This document shows, one piece after another, positions 8,501 through 17,200 of a stretch of 41,255 bases of DNA. The stretch covers positions 1 to 41,255 of the forward strand of contig CACBHZ010000006.1 of assembly GCA_902539195.1 (NCBI GenBank). Direction: 5' to 3'. The position numbers and the translations under genes were made by a program. The stretch comes from an uncultured Pelagibacteraceae bacterium (lineage in GTDB: Bacteria > Pseudomonadota > Alphaproteobacteria > Pelagibacterales > Pelagibacteraceae). The number at the start of each line of letters is the position of its first letter. The first letter of the stretch is position 1. Below the pieces are notes generated by a model. It saw nothing but the letters and a program-made list of their open reading frames with translations. It made no database searches and was not told where the DNA came from.

Positions 8501-8570
8501 TAAACATGCGGTAGATGCAATTAAAAAATATAAAATTGATAAAGATAAGCCTATGCCCACAAAATTATAA
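5502..8570 (+). CDS. aceE: Pyruvate dehydrogenase E1 component, homodimeric type, with N-terminal lipoyl domain fusion
   Basis: Thiamine-diphosphate-dependent E1 of the pyruvate dehydrogenase complex, which decarboxylates pyruvate and transfers the acetyl group to lipoyl-lysine. Residues 1 to about 76 are a biotin/lipoyl domain with the attachment motif ESDKSSVEVPS (lipoyl lysine K42). A charged flexible linker of about 65 residues follows. From about residue 145 the protein matches the E. coli AceE layout: D-P-Q-E-T-K-E-W-L, GGHIGTFASAATLYD, the ThDP motif GDGEIDEPE ending in NCNLQ, and the C-terminal transketolase-like domains. The total is 1022 aa against roughly 890 for ordinary AceE, the excess being the lipoyl domain and linker. 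A TATATATATATA run precedes the gene. The TAA overlaps the aceF ATG (TAATG). A lipoyl domain on homodimeric E1 is unusual. Confidence 0.95.
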   Translation: MSEKLLVPDIGDFEEVEIIEILVKEGDKISKNDPVITLESDKSSVEVPSAFEGVVDSINIKIGDKVSKGDLILTLSSENGTKQKQETIEKIPPATEKIIAEAENSNGYNNSELDTSTNKEIKVENTQVEEHNERLEIVQNNNDIDPQETKEWLESLSAVVHSEGPERAHFLIKQLIDQAYKEGSNIPYTQNTPYINTIPADEEIKSPGDQNIERKIRALIRWNSAVMVVRANMRDPSLGGHIGTFASAATLYDIGMNHFWRAKSNKFGGDLIYFQGHSAPGIYARAFLEGRLDEKQLDRFRQEVYPGGLSSYPHPWLMPKFWQFPTVSMGLGPMMATYQARFMKYLINRKLIKDENRKVWSFLGDGEIDEPEALGSIGLAAREKLDNLIYVVNCNLQRLDGPVRGNGKIIQELEGIFRGAGWNVIKVIWGSYWDPLLANDKSGLLVKRMNEAVDGEYQAFKAKGGLYVRDNFFGKYPELKNLVASYTDSDIWKLNRGGHDPHKVYAAYHKAINTKDRPTVILAKTIKGYGMGKSGESINTTHQQKKLGVDDLLYYRDRFDVPLTDEQVKNIEYFRPDENSEEIKYLKKRRLALGGYIPERSSFSKPIKTPSNDIFDFMKKSTGEKEMSTTMALVRMLTNLLRDKNVAPRLVPIIPDEARTFGMEGFFQKIGIYAHEGQKYEPEDSAQLSSYKEEKSGQVLEEGINEAGSMASWIAAGTSYSNHDVEMIPIYLFYSMFGFQRTGDFAWAAGDSQTRGFLIGATAGRTTLAGEGLQHQDGHSHLLASTIPNCVSYDPTFHYELATIFKEGLRRMHEKHENIFYYITTMNENYSHPEMPKDCEEGILKGMYKIKDFSKNKKNKIQLLGSGTILREMIEAAEILQNEYQVDSEVWSVTSFNELRRDGLETERYNLLNPGGEKKISYVEKCLGKTEGPILAASDYMRMNSDQIRPYINKSFYSLGTDGFGRSDTRKNLRKFFEVDKEHIVAYGLSILSNEQLIASKHAVDAIKKYKIDKDKPMPTKL

Positions 8571-9853
8571 TGAGCAAGAAAGAAGTATTAGTTCCTAACA
8601 TTGGTGATTTTAAAGATGTTGAAGTAATTGAGGTATTAATAGAGGCAGGATCAAATATTAATAAAGATGATCCAATAATTACAATAGAAAGCGATAAATC
8701 AAGTGTTGAGATCCCAAGCCCATACTCAGGTAGTGTTAAAAAAGTTAATTTAAAAGTTGGTGATAAGGTTTCAGAGGGTTCATCAATACTAATAATTGGT
8801 TCAGAAGAAGAAAAACCAGATGAGCAAATTGAAGAAGAGGTCAAAGAGATTAAAGAAGAAACCATTATACAAAAACCAACCGAAAAAGTAATTTCAAAAC
8901 CAAAAGAATTATTAAAAAATAATAGAGTTAGTATATTCAAATCAAGCAAAGCACTTGCTAGCCCAAAAACTAGAAAATTTGCAAGAGAACTTGGTGTTGA
9001 TATTAATAATATTACTGGATCACAAAGATCAGGAAGAATTATAGAGGAGGATATAAAAAAATTCGTATCTTCTAATTTTAATAAACCTCAAGATGAAAAG
9101 AAGGCTCCATCTATAAAGCCCTCAGAATATGATCATGCTGATTTTGGAGATGTAGAAATTCAAGATATACCAAGAATTAAAAGAATTGCTGCTCCACATT
9201 TATCAAATTCTTGGCAAACAATACCGCATGTTACTAGTTGTGATGAAGCAGATATCACTGAGTTGGAAGAATTTAGACAAAATTTGACTGATACTTTTAC
9301 TGGAGAAAAAAAGAAAATTACTCCATTGGCATTTATTATAAAGGCAGTTGTGGAAGCTTTGAAAGTTTTTCCAAGATTTAATAGTTCTATTGACAATATT
9401 GAAAATGGAAAAATAACATTAAAAAAATACTTCCATGTAGGAATTGCAGTTGATACTCCCAATGGTTTGATGGTGCCAAAAATAAGAAATGCTAATCAAA
9501 AGAATATAGATCAAATAAGCAAGGATCTAAAAAAAGTTAGTGATGATTGCCGAAATTTGAAGATAGATAAAAAAGAGTTTTATGGTGGATCCATAACTAT
9601 AACAAGCCTAGGTGGCATTGGAGGAACTTATTTTACTCCTATAATAAATTATCCTGAGGTTGCTATTTTAGGAATTGGAAGGACTTATATTAAACCTGTT
9701 TATATTGATGGACAATTTATACCTAGAACAATGTTGCCTTTGTCTCTCTCCTACGATCATAGAATTATTGACGGAGCTGAGGGCTCAAGATTTAATAATG
9801 AATTAAAAAATAACCTTGGTAAAAACTTTGCCTACAAATTAGCTAAGCAATGA
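8570..9853 (+). CDS. aceF: Dihydrolipoamide acetyltransferase (E2 of pyruvate dehydrogenase)
   Basis: Core subunit of the pyruvate dehydrogenase complex; it moves the acetyl group from lipoyl-lysine to coenzyme A. Domains in order are one lipoyl domain (residues 1 to about 78, ESDKSSVEIPS, lipoyl lysine K43), a charged linker, a peripheral-subunit-binding domain near residues 128-165 (SPKTRKFARELGVDINNI...GRIIEEDI), and the catalytic acetyltransferase domain ending with the active-site motif SYDHRIIDGAEG. Length is 427 aa. It has a single lipoyl domain, whereas E. coli AceF has three; that domain is strikingly similar to the one fused to the neighbouring E1, suggesting duplication. Its start overlaps the aceE stop by one base and its end overlaps the dioxygenase start (ATGA). 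No E3 gene is present in the window. Confidence 0.95.
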   Translation: MSKKEVLVPNIGDFKDVEVIEVLIEAGSNINKDDPIITIESDKSSVEIPSPYSGSVKKVNLKVGDKVSEGSSILIIGSEEEKPDEQIEEEVKEIKEETIIQKPTEKVISKPKELLKNNRVSIFKSSKALASPKTRKFARELGVDINNITGSQRSGRIIEEDIKKFVSSNFNKPQDEKKAPSIKPSEYDHADFGDVEIQDIPRIKRIAAPHLSNSWQTIPHVTSCDEADITELEEFRQNLTDTFTGEKKKITPLAFIIKAVVEALKVFPRFNSSIDNIENGKITLKKYFHVGIAVDTPNGLMVPKIRNANQKNIDQISKDLKKVSDDCRNLKIDKKEFYGGSITITSLGGIGGTYFTPIINYPEVAILGIGRTYIKPVYIDGQFIPRTMLPLSLSYDHRIIDGAEGSRFNNELKNNLGKNFAYKLAKQ

Positions 9854-10947
9854 TTAAAAATTTTAAACTTTTAAATAATAAAACTGTATTTTACTTTAAT
9901 GACAATAAGTTTGAAACATTTCCTAATATTTGGTTAAGAGATCATATTAAAAATAAAGAAAACTGGGATTTTAAAACCAATCAAAGAATAACTTATACCG
10001 CAAATTTAGACATTAATATCAAAGTTAAAAAAGCAAAATTACTAAAAAAAGGGAAATTCATTGAAATATTATGGTCCGATGAAAATAAACCAACCAAATA
10101 TTCATATGAATTTTTAAAAAAAAATTCTTTAAAAAAAGAAGAAACTAAAAGTGATACTCGATTTTGGAAAGATAAAGACATAAAAAATCAAATTTTCATT
10201 AACTATAAGCAATTACAAACTAAAGTTGGATTTAAAAATTTATTAAAAAAAATCCACATATATGGTTTTGCAGTCGTAAGAAATTGTTCAAAGAATTTAA
10301 ACTCTGTTGAATATATAGCTAAAAAAATAGGTTATGTCAGAAATTCAATTTTTGGAGGATTGTGGACTTTTGAATCAAATAATAAAAAAGCAGACAGTGC
10401 ATATTCAAACCAAGAACTGAGACCACATACAGACTCTACATATAGTAATGATGCTCCGGGTTTACAATTACTGCTTTGTTGTAAGTATGATGCTAAAGGT
10501 GGGGATTCTATAATGGTAGATGGATTTAAATTGGCAAATGAAATCAAACAAAAATATAAAAAACATTTTAAAACTTTAACAAATACAAAAGTTAAAGGTT
10601 CTTATATTGGTGATGGTGTTCGCCTTGAAGCAAAAAGACCAATAATAAAATTAAATGAAAAAAATAATTTTTATCAAATTAGTTTTAACAATTACGATAG
10701 AGCACCTTTTAGAGAAACTAATCAGAAAACAATTAATTTTTATAAAGCAATTAAAGTATTTGATACGATGGCAAACCAAAAGCAATATCAGTGGAGGCAT
10801 ATTTTAAAACCTGGTGAATTACTAATTTTTAATAATTGGAGAGTAATGCATGGTAGAGGTGCATTTTCAGGTATAAGAAAAATGGCTGGTTGCTATATCA
10901 ATAAAGAAGATTTTGATAGCTGTTGTAGAATGAATAATATTATCTAA
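9850..10947 (+). CDS. Gamma-butyrobetaine hydroxylase-like Fe(II)/2-oxoglutarate dioxygenase (TauD/BBOX family)
   Basis: 365-aa protein with an N-terminal DUF971-like domain (WLRDH at about residue 28) and a C-terminal TauD-type double-stranded beta-helix. The iron facial triad is visible as H193 and D195 (RPHTDSTY) and H334 (RVMHGRGAF), with R343 as a probable 2-oxoglutarate ligand. Relatives hydroxylate gamma-butyrobetaine or trimethyllysine in carnitine metabolism. Unlike typical gamma-butyrobetaine hydroxylases, the N-terminal zinc-binding Cys cluster after W-L-R-D is replaced by H-I-K-N-K-E-N-W-D, so the structural zinc site appears lost. It overlaps aceF by four bases (ATGA), tying its expression to pyruvate dehydrogenase. 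Family assignment is firm, substrate is not. Confidence 0.85.
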   Translation: MIKNFKLLNNKTVFYFNDNKFETFPNIWLRDHIKNKENWDFKTNQRITYTANLDINIKVKKAKLLKKGKFIEILWSDENKPTKYSYEFLKKNSLKKEETKSDTRFWKDKDIKNQIFINYKQLQTKVGFKNLLKKIHIYGFAVVRNCSKNLNSVEYIAKKIGYVRNSIFGGLWTFESNNKKADSAYSNQELRPHTDSTYSNDAPGLQLLLCCKYDAKGGDSIMVDGFKLANEIKQKYKKHFKTLTNTKVKGSYIGDGVRLEAKRPIIKLNEKNNFYQISFNNYDRAPFRETNQKTINFYKAIKVFDTMANQKQYQWRHILKPGELLIFNNWRVMHGRGAFSGIRKMAGCYINKEDFDSCCRMNNII

Positions 10948-10961
10948 ATTTAATTAAATTA

Positions 10962-11849
10962 ATGTCCAAAACTACATCGCTTATATGCGCTTTGATAACA
11001 ACATTTATTTGGGGCACTGCTTTCATTGCCCAAGACACAGGCATGGACAATATTGGTCCATTAACATTCAATGCATCTAGATTTTTTGTTGGTTTTCTTA
11101 CAGTCCTACCCATTGCTTTAATTTTAGAAAGAAAAAAAATTAATTATGAAATCAATTCTAATAAAAAATTATTTTTAAAATATTTATTTTTAATGGGTAT
11201 ATCATTATTTTTGGGCACCTACTTGCAGCAAGCCGCATTACAATACACGAATATAGCTAATGCAGCTTTTTTTACAGTTTTTTACGTTCCATTAGTTCCA
11301 ATTTTATTATTTTTTATTTATTCTATTAAAGTCCATTGGAGTCTTTGGCCTTCAATAGGCTTATGTATAATAGGTGTTTACCTATTAAGTGATTTTTCAA
11401 ACTCAGAAATTATGATAGGTGATTCTTTAGTTATTCTATGCTCACTATTTTGGGCTTTACATATAATTTTCGCTGGAAAATTTATGGAGAAATTTAATAT
11501 ACCAATTTTTTATGCGGCATTACAAGCAGCTCTTGTTTTTGGTTTATCTCTTATATTTGCTTTTATTTTAGAGGAAATAGTTGTTACAAAAATTTTAACT
11601 GAGTATAGTTCAATATTATATGCAGGCGTCTTATCTGGAGGAATTGCTTTTACTTTACAAATGTTTGCACAAAAAAATATTGAAGAAGCTCCAGCAGCAA
11701 TAATTTACTCTCTTGAAGGTGTCTTTGCAACAATTGCTGGATGGATTATTTTAAGTCAAGTTCTTAACATAAATAATATTATAGGATGTGTATTAATTCT
11801 TATTGCTGTAATATTTTCTCAAATTGCTCCAAAGTCTAAAAAATCATAA
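10962..11849 (+). CDS. EamA/DMT-family membrane transporter (RhaT/YdcZ-like exporter)
   Basis: 295-aa integral membrane protein with about ten hydrophobic spans in two repeated EamA halves, the usual architecture of the drug/metabolite transporter superfamily. The first half starts ICALITTFIWGTAFIAQD, a common DMT N-terminal pattern with conserved W-G and F; the second starts after about residue 150 and contains a typical segment APAAIIYSLEGVFATIAGW. Such proteins usually export amino acids, nucleobases or other small metabolites. It lies 14 bases after the dioxygenase and is probably the last gene of the aceEF operon. Its stop overlaps the convergent uppP by six bases. Substrate unknown. Confidence 0.9.
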   Translation: MSKTTSLICALITTFIWGTAFIAQDTGMDNIGPLTFNASRFFVGFLTVLPIALILERKKINYEINSNKKLFLKYLFLMGISLFLGTYLQQAALQYTNIANAAFFTVFYVPLVPILLFFIYSIKVHWSLWPSIGLCIIGVYLLSDFSNSEIMIGDSLVILCSLFWALHIIFAGKFMEKFNIPIFYAALQAALVFGLSLIFAFILEEIVVTKILTEYSSILYAGVLSGGIAFTLQMFAQKNIEEAPAAIIYSLEGVFATIAGWIILSQVLNINNIIGCVLILIAVIFSQIAPKSKKS

Positions 11850-12611
11850 GTAAATAATTGAAAAAAGAATAATACTTAAAACTATTCTATAAATAACAAA
11901 AAAACTCAAACTAAACATTTTAACATAAATAAGAAAATATTTAATTGTAAAATAAGAAAATAAAAATGATGCTGAAGTAGAAAAAATAAATATAGCATCA
12001 AAATTTATTTGAGCATCAATAACATCTTTAAATCCCAAAACACTTGCACCTGCTAAGGCTGGAATAGACAAATAAAAAGCTATCTTTGATGATTCAACTC
12101 TGTCAAATTTTAAAAATCTTGAAGCTGTAATTACTATACCTGATCTACTGACTCCTGGAATAATGGCTAAAATCTGAAATAACCCTATTATAATAATACT
12201 TTTAATATTTAATTCTGAAGAAATTTTATTTTTCAATTCAAACTTATCTGAAAAGTATAATAAAATTCCAAAAATCAAAGTTGTCCAAGCGATAACTTTT
12301 AAGTTTCTAAATTGATCAATTAAATTTGTGGAGTAAAAAATATAACCAACAATAACTAATGGTATAGACCCAAGAATTATTAGTAGAAATATATTTTTAT
12401 TATTAATGATATTTATTAACTCTTTTCTAAAAAATAAAATAATTGCTAACAAAGAACCTAAATGCAGACTAATATCTAATTGTAGGTTGCTAACATTGAA
12501 GTCACTTAATCTTGATATAATTAAAAGATGTGCAGACGAGCTAACTGGAATAAACTCAGATATTCCTTGAATAATTGATAAAATTAGCGTCTCTACATAT
12601 TTTGAAATCAT
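11844..12611 (-). CDS. uppP: Undecaprenyl-diphosphatase (UppP/BacA)
   Basis: Integral membrane phosphatase that recycles undecaprenyl diphosphate to the monophosphate lipid carrier for peptidoglycan and surface polysaccharide synthesis. Both signature motifs are present: QGISEFIPVSSSAHL (residues 15-29) and PGVSRSG (152-158). I place the start at ATG 12611 (MISKYVETLILSIIQG), giving 255 aa, close to the family norm; GGA lies a few bases upstream. The frame stays open to an ATG at 12674, but the extra 21 residues (MICKYVIALI...) do not resemble the family N-terminus and would lengthen the protein unnecessarily. It is divergent from gltD and overlaps the EamA gene at its 3' end. Confidence 0.93.
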   Translation of the reverse strand: MISKYVETLILSIIQGISEFIPVSSSAHLLIISRLSDFNVSNLQLDISLHLGSLLAIILFFRKELINIINNKNIFLLIILGSIPLVIVGYIFYSTNLIDQFRNLKVIAWTTLIFGILLYFSDKFELKNKISSELNIKSIIIIGLFQILAIIPGVSRSGIVITASRFLKFDRVESSKIAFYLSIPALAGASVLGFKDVIDAQINFDAIFIFSTSASFLFSYFTIKYFLIYVKMFSLSFFVIYRIVLSIILFSIIYL

Positions 12612-12789
12612 TAGATCCAATACTTCATAATGAAATTGTAACCAAATTAAAGCAATTACATATTTGCATATCATCTATGCATAATAAGAAAAAACCGCTG
12701 ATTTACTTAAGTTTTGTGAAATATTAGTCAATATTTATGACCTTGTAATTGTTTATTATTAAATTTTTATCGTATATACAGCGTCCACC

Positions 12790-14223
12790 ATGTCAGAAAA
12801 AATGCTTAAGTTTGTTGATATAGGTCAACAAAATCCACCTAAAAGAGATATATCAGACCGAAAAGAGGATTTTGATGAAATATATCAAGAATTTCTAAAA
12901 GATAGAGCTGTTCAGCAGTCAAGCAGATGTTCCCAATGTGGAGTACCATTTTGCCAAGTTCATTGTCCATTAAGTAACAATATACCAGATTGGCTTAAAC
13001 TAACTGCTGAGGGAAGATATGAGGAAGCTTATCAATTATCACAAAGCACAAACAACATGCCAGAAGTTTGTGGAAGAATTTGCCCCCAGGATAGGCTGTG
13101 TGAAGGAAATTGTGTAATAGAGCAATCGGGTCATGGAACAGTAACTATTGGATCAATAGAAAAATATATCACAGAAAAAGCTTGGGAAAATGGTTGGGTT
13201 AAACCAATAGAAATAAATAGTGAAAAAAATGAGAGTGTAGGAATTATAGGTTCTGGTCCTGCTGGACTTGCTTGTGGAGAACAACTCAGAAAAAAAGGAT
13301 ACAAGGTAACTATATATGATCGTTATGACAGAGCTGGAGGGCTACTAATATATGGTATCCCAGGATTTAAATTAGAAAAGCATGTTGTTCAAAGAAGAAT
13401 AAAACTTTTAGAAGAAAGTGGAATTAAATTTGTCTTAAACTATGAAGTCGGAAAAGATTCCAGCTTGACGGAGTTAAGAGAAAAACATGATGCAATTTTA
13501 ATAGCTACAGGGGTTTATAAAGCTAGAGAAGTTAATTTACCTGGTAACGATTTGAGTAATATTTTCCCTGCAATGGAATTTTTGACAGCATCAAATAAAA
13601 AAGGACTAGGTGATAAAGTTGAGTTGTTTGATAATGGAACTTTAAATGCTGAGGGCAAAGATGTTGTAGTAATTGGAGGTGGCGATACTGCAATGGACTG
13701 CTTAAGGACTTCAGTGAGACAGAATGCTAAATCTGTAAAATGTTTATATAGAAGAGATAGAAAAAATATGCCAGGATCAGCAAGAGAAGTTGGCAATGCA
13801 GAAGAAGAAGGTGTTGAATTCATTTGGTTAACAAGCCCTAAAGAGTTTAAGGGAACAAATAAAATTGAAAGTGTAGTTGTTAATAAAATGAAATTGGGTG
13901 AGCCAGATGATAGCGGTAGAAGAAAACCAGTTGTTGAAGAAAATTCAGATTTTGAAATTAAAGCTGATCTTGTAATTAAAGCACTTGGATTTGATCCAGA
14001 AGATCTTCCAAAATTATTTAATGAAGAAAAATTACAAGTATCAAGATGGGGAACAATAAAAGCGGATTTTGATACAATGGAAACTAGTATACAGGGAGTT
14101 TTTGCAGCCGGAGATATAGTTCGTGGAGCATCTTTAGTGGTTTGGGGTATCAAAGACGGAAGAGATGCCGCAACATCAATTGATAATTATTTACAAAGTA
14201 AACAAAAACTTAGAGTTGCTTAA
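12790..14223 (+). CDS. gltD: Glutamate synthase (NADPH) small subunit
   Basis: Supplies electrons from NADPH to the large subunit for conversion of glutamine and 2-oxoglutarate to two glutamates. It has two N-terminal cysteine clusters for 4Fe-4S centres (C47, C50, C55, C59 and C94, C98, C104, C108), then the FAD site GIIGSGPAGLACGEQL, the NADPH site VVVIGGGDTAMDCL and the closing FAD motif FAAGDIVRGASLVVWGIKDG. Length 477 aa is normal. It precedes gltB with a one-base TAATG overlap, so the two subunits are co-translated. The 178-base region between uppP and gltD is the longest divergent spacer here and presumably holds both promoters, but no operator or riboswitch was recognised. Confidence 0.97.
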   Translation: MSEKMLKFVDIGQQNPPKRDISDRKEDFDEIYQEFLKDRAVQQSSRCSQCGVPFCQVHCPLSNNIPDWLKLTAEGRYEEAYQLSQSTNNMPEVCGRICPQDRLCEGNCVIEQSGHGTVTIGSIEKYITEKAWENGWVKPIEINSEKNESVGIIGSGPAGLACGEQLRKKGYKVTIYDRYDRAGGLLIYGIPGFKLEKHVVQRRIKLLEESGIKFVLNYEVGKDSSLTELREKHDAILIATGVYKAREVNLPGNDLSNIFPAMEFLTASNKKGLGDKVELFDNGTLNAEGKDVVVIGGGDTAMDCLRTSVRQNAKSVKCLYRRDRKNMPGSAREVGNAEEEGVEFIWLTSPKEFKGTNKIESVVVNKMKLGEPDDSGRRKPVVEENSDFEIKADLVIKALGFDPEDLPKLFNEEKLQVSRWGTIKADFDTMETSIQGVFAAGDIVRGASLVVWGIKDGRDAATSIDNYLQSKQKLRVA

Positions 14224-17200
14224 TGAAGTTAAGAAATAAAAATTTAAAAATTTTAAAAAGTAATCATGTTTACTCGGAAGAAATGGAACATGATGCATGT
14301 GGTGTAGGTTTAGTAGCATCTACCGAAGGTCTAAAATCAAGAAAAGTCGTAGAATATGGAATCGATGCCTTAAAAGCTGTTTGGCATAGGGGTGCAATCG
14401 ATGCAGACGGAAAAACAGGAGATGGTGCTGGAATCCATATTGAAATTCCTAAAGATTTCTTTGAGGAAAAAATTGAAGTCACTGGTCATAAACATGATAA
14501 TTCTGAACTATGCGTGGGTATGATTTTCTTACCAAGAAATGATTATAGCGCTCAAGAGCAATGTAGAACTATTGTTGAAAGTGAACTAACAAAGAGAAAT
14601 TTTAGTATCTATGGCTGGAGACAAGTTCCTGTTGATCCCTCTGTCTTAGGAGAAAAAGCTGAACAAACAAGACCTGAAATTACTCAAGTATTGTTCACAT
14701 ACAACGACAAAAAAGTTGTCAATAAATCTCTGGAACAAAAATTGTATGAAACTAGAAGAGTAATTGAAAAAGAAGCTCTCAATAATCAATTAAATAATTT
14801 TTATATATGTTCATTTAGTTCTAAATCTATCATTTATAAAGGAATGTTTTTAGCAGAAGCTTTGTCAGATTTTTATACTGACTTAAAAGATGAAAGATTT
14901 ATATCTAGGTATGCAATATTTCACCAAAGATTTTCAACCAATACTGCGCCTAGTTGGGACTTAGCTCAACCGTTTAGATCTATAGCGCATAATGGTGAAA
15001 TAAATACCCTTAAAGGAAATGTTAATTGGATGAAGGTTCACGAAGAAGAGATGTTTAGTCCAGTTTTTGAAGATATAGAGAATCTTAAGCCTGTAATACC
15101 AGCTGGAAATTCTGACTCTGCATCATTAGATAATGTTTTTGAGTTATTAAATATTTCTGGACAGCCTGCTCCTCTAGCAAAATTAATGTTAATACCAGAC
15201 GCTTGGTCAAAAAAAAATAAGGTATTAAAAAAAGATCATCAACAACTATTCAATTTTTTAAATAGTACCATGGAGCCTTGGGATGGGCCAGCCGCTATAG
15301 CAGCAACAGATAATGAATGGGTAATTGTTGCAACCGACAGAAATGGATTAAGACCACTTAGATATACAGTGACACGAGACAAACTTCTTTTTGCAGGAAG
15401 TGAAACAGGAATGATAGATTTAAATGAGAAAAAAATTGTATCTAAAGGAAGATTAGGACCTGGAGAAATATTAGGAGTAAGAATAGAAAAAGGCAAAGTA
15501 TATTCAAACGATGAAATAAAAAACTACCTTTCAAAAGAATATAAGCATTACAACAATCAGATTATTGATCTTGATAAAAAATTAGAGGCAGAAACTGAAA
15601 AAGTAGAGCTAGAAGGCCAACGTTTGAGGAATTTTCAACATTGTTTTGGATATAGCATAGAAGATTTAGAATTAATTCTTCATCCAATGGCAGAAGATGC
15701 TAAAGAAGCAACAGGCTCAATGGGTGATGACACGCCTTTAGCAGTTTTATCTGACAAATATAGACCACTATATCATTACTTTAGACAAAACTTTAGTCAG
15801 GTTACAAATCCACCAATTGACTCTCTAAGAGAAAATAAAGTTATGAGTTTAAAGACAAGATTTGGAAATCTTGGTAATATTTTAGATTTTAGTAAATTAA
15901 CTAAAGACAATATTTATGTCTTAAATAGTCCGATATTATCAAATGCACAATTTGAAAAATTTTTGAAATTCTTTGGAAATAATAATAAAGTTTTAGATTG
16001 TACATTCAGCAAAAATGATGATTTAGAGACATCAATAAATTTACTCAAAGTTAAGTCTGAACAAGCTGTTAGAGAGGGAATTAAACAAATAATATTATCA
16101 GATAAAAATATTTCAGAAAATAGAATGCCAATGCCGATACTTTTATGTATAGGGGCAATAAATACACATTTAGTTAAATTAGGTTTAAGAGGTTATGTTT
16201 CAATTAATGTTCAAACTGGAGATGCTTTAGATACTCACTCTTTTGCAACATTAATTGGTGTTGGTGCTACTACAGTGAACCCTTATTTAGCTTTTGATAG
16301 CTTATATCAAAGACATTCTAAGAAATTATTTGGAAATTTCACTTTTGATGAATGTGTTTCAAGATACATTAAATCAGTCAATCTCGGTCTTCTTAAAATA
16401 ATGTCTAAAATGGGAATTTCTGTTTTAAGTTCTTATAGAGGCGGATGTAATTTTGAAACTGTGGGACTAAGCAGAACAATTGTGAAAGATTACTTTCCTG
16501 GGATGTTATCAAAGATTTCTGGAATTGGTTTAAAAGGAATAGAAAAGAAAATCAGAACTATACACAAAGAAGCATTTTTCAATAATTCAAATATTTTACC
16601 TATCGGAGGTATTTACAGATATAGAAAAAATGGTGAAACACATCAGTATCAAGGCAAACTAATTCATTTACTGCAAACTGCGGTTGGACAAGGATCTTAT
16701 GAAATATATAAAAAATACACAAAAGGTATTTATAATCTAAATCCAATAAGTTTAAGAGATTTAGTAGATTTTAAATCTAAAAATCCCATCGATATATCTA
16801 ATGTTGAGCCTGCATCTAATATATTAAAAAGATTTGGAAGTGGAAGTATGTCTCATGGAGCTTTATCTAAAGAAGCACATGAAACTCTTGCTGTTGGTAT
16901 GAACAGAATTAAAGGCGCATCTTGTAGTGGTGAAGGTGGAGAAGATGAAAAAAGATTTAAGATTATGGAGAATGGAGATAGTGCAAATTCAAGGGTTAAA
17001 CAAATTGCATCAGCTAGATTTGGAGTAACCATTAATTACTTAAATAATTGTAATGAGATTGAAATCAAAATTGCTCAGGGCGCTAAACCAGGTGAAGGTG
17101 GACAATTACCAGGTTTTAAAGTTACAGATGAAATTGCGAGATTGAGACACTCAACGCCAGGAGTTACTTTAATATCACCTCCACCACATCATGATATTTA

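Noticed and set aside
12612-12789. Possible riboswitch or nitrogen-control RNA before gltD
   Set aside because: The spacer has no stable conserved-looking helices or glutamine/glnA aptamer-like core that could be recognised by eye.
13515-14153. Long open frame of 212 codons on the minus strand, antisense to gltD
   Set aside because: gltD is certain in the other direction; the antisense product is Ser/Leu/Pro-rich without a recognisable domain, typical of a shadow frame.
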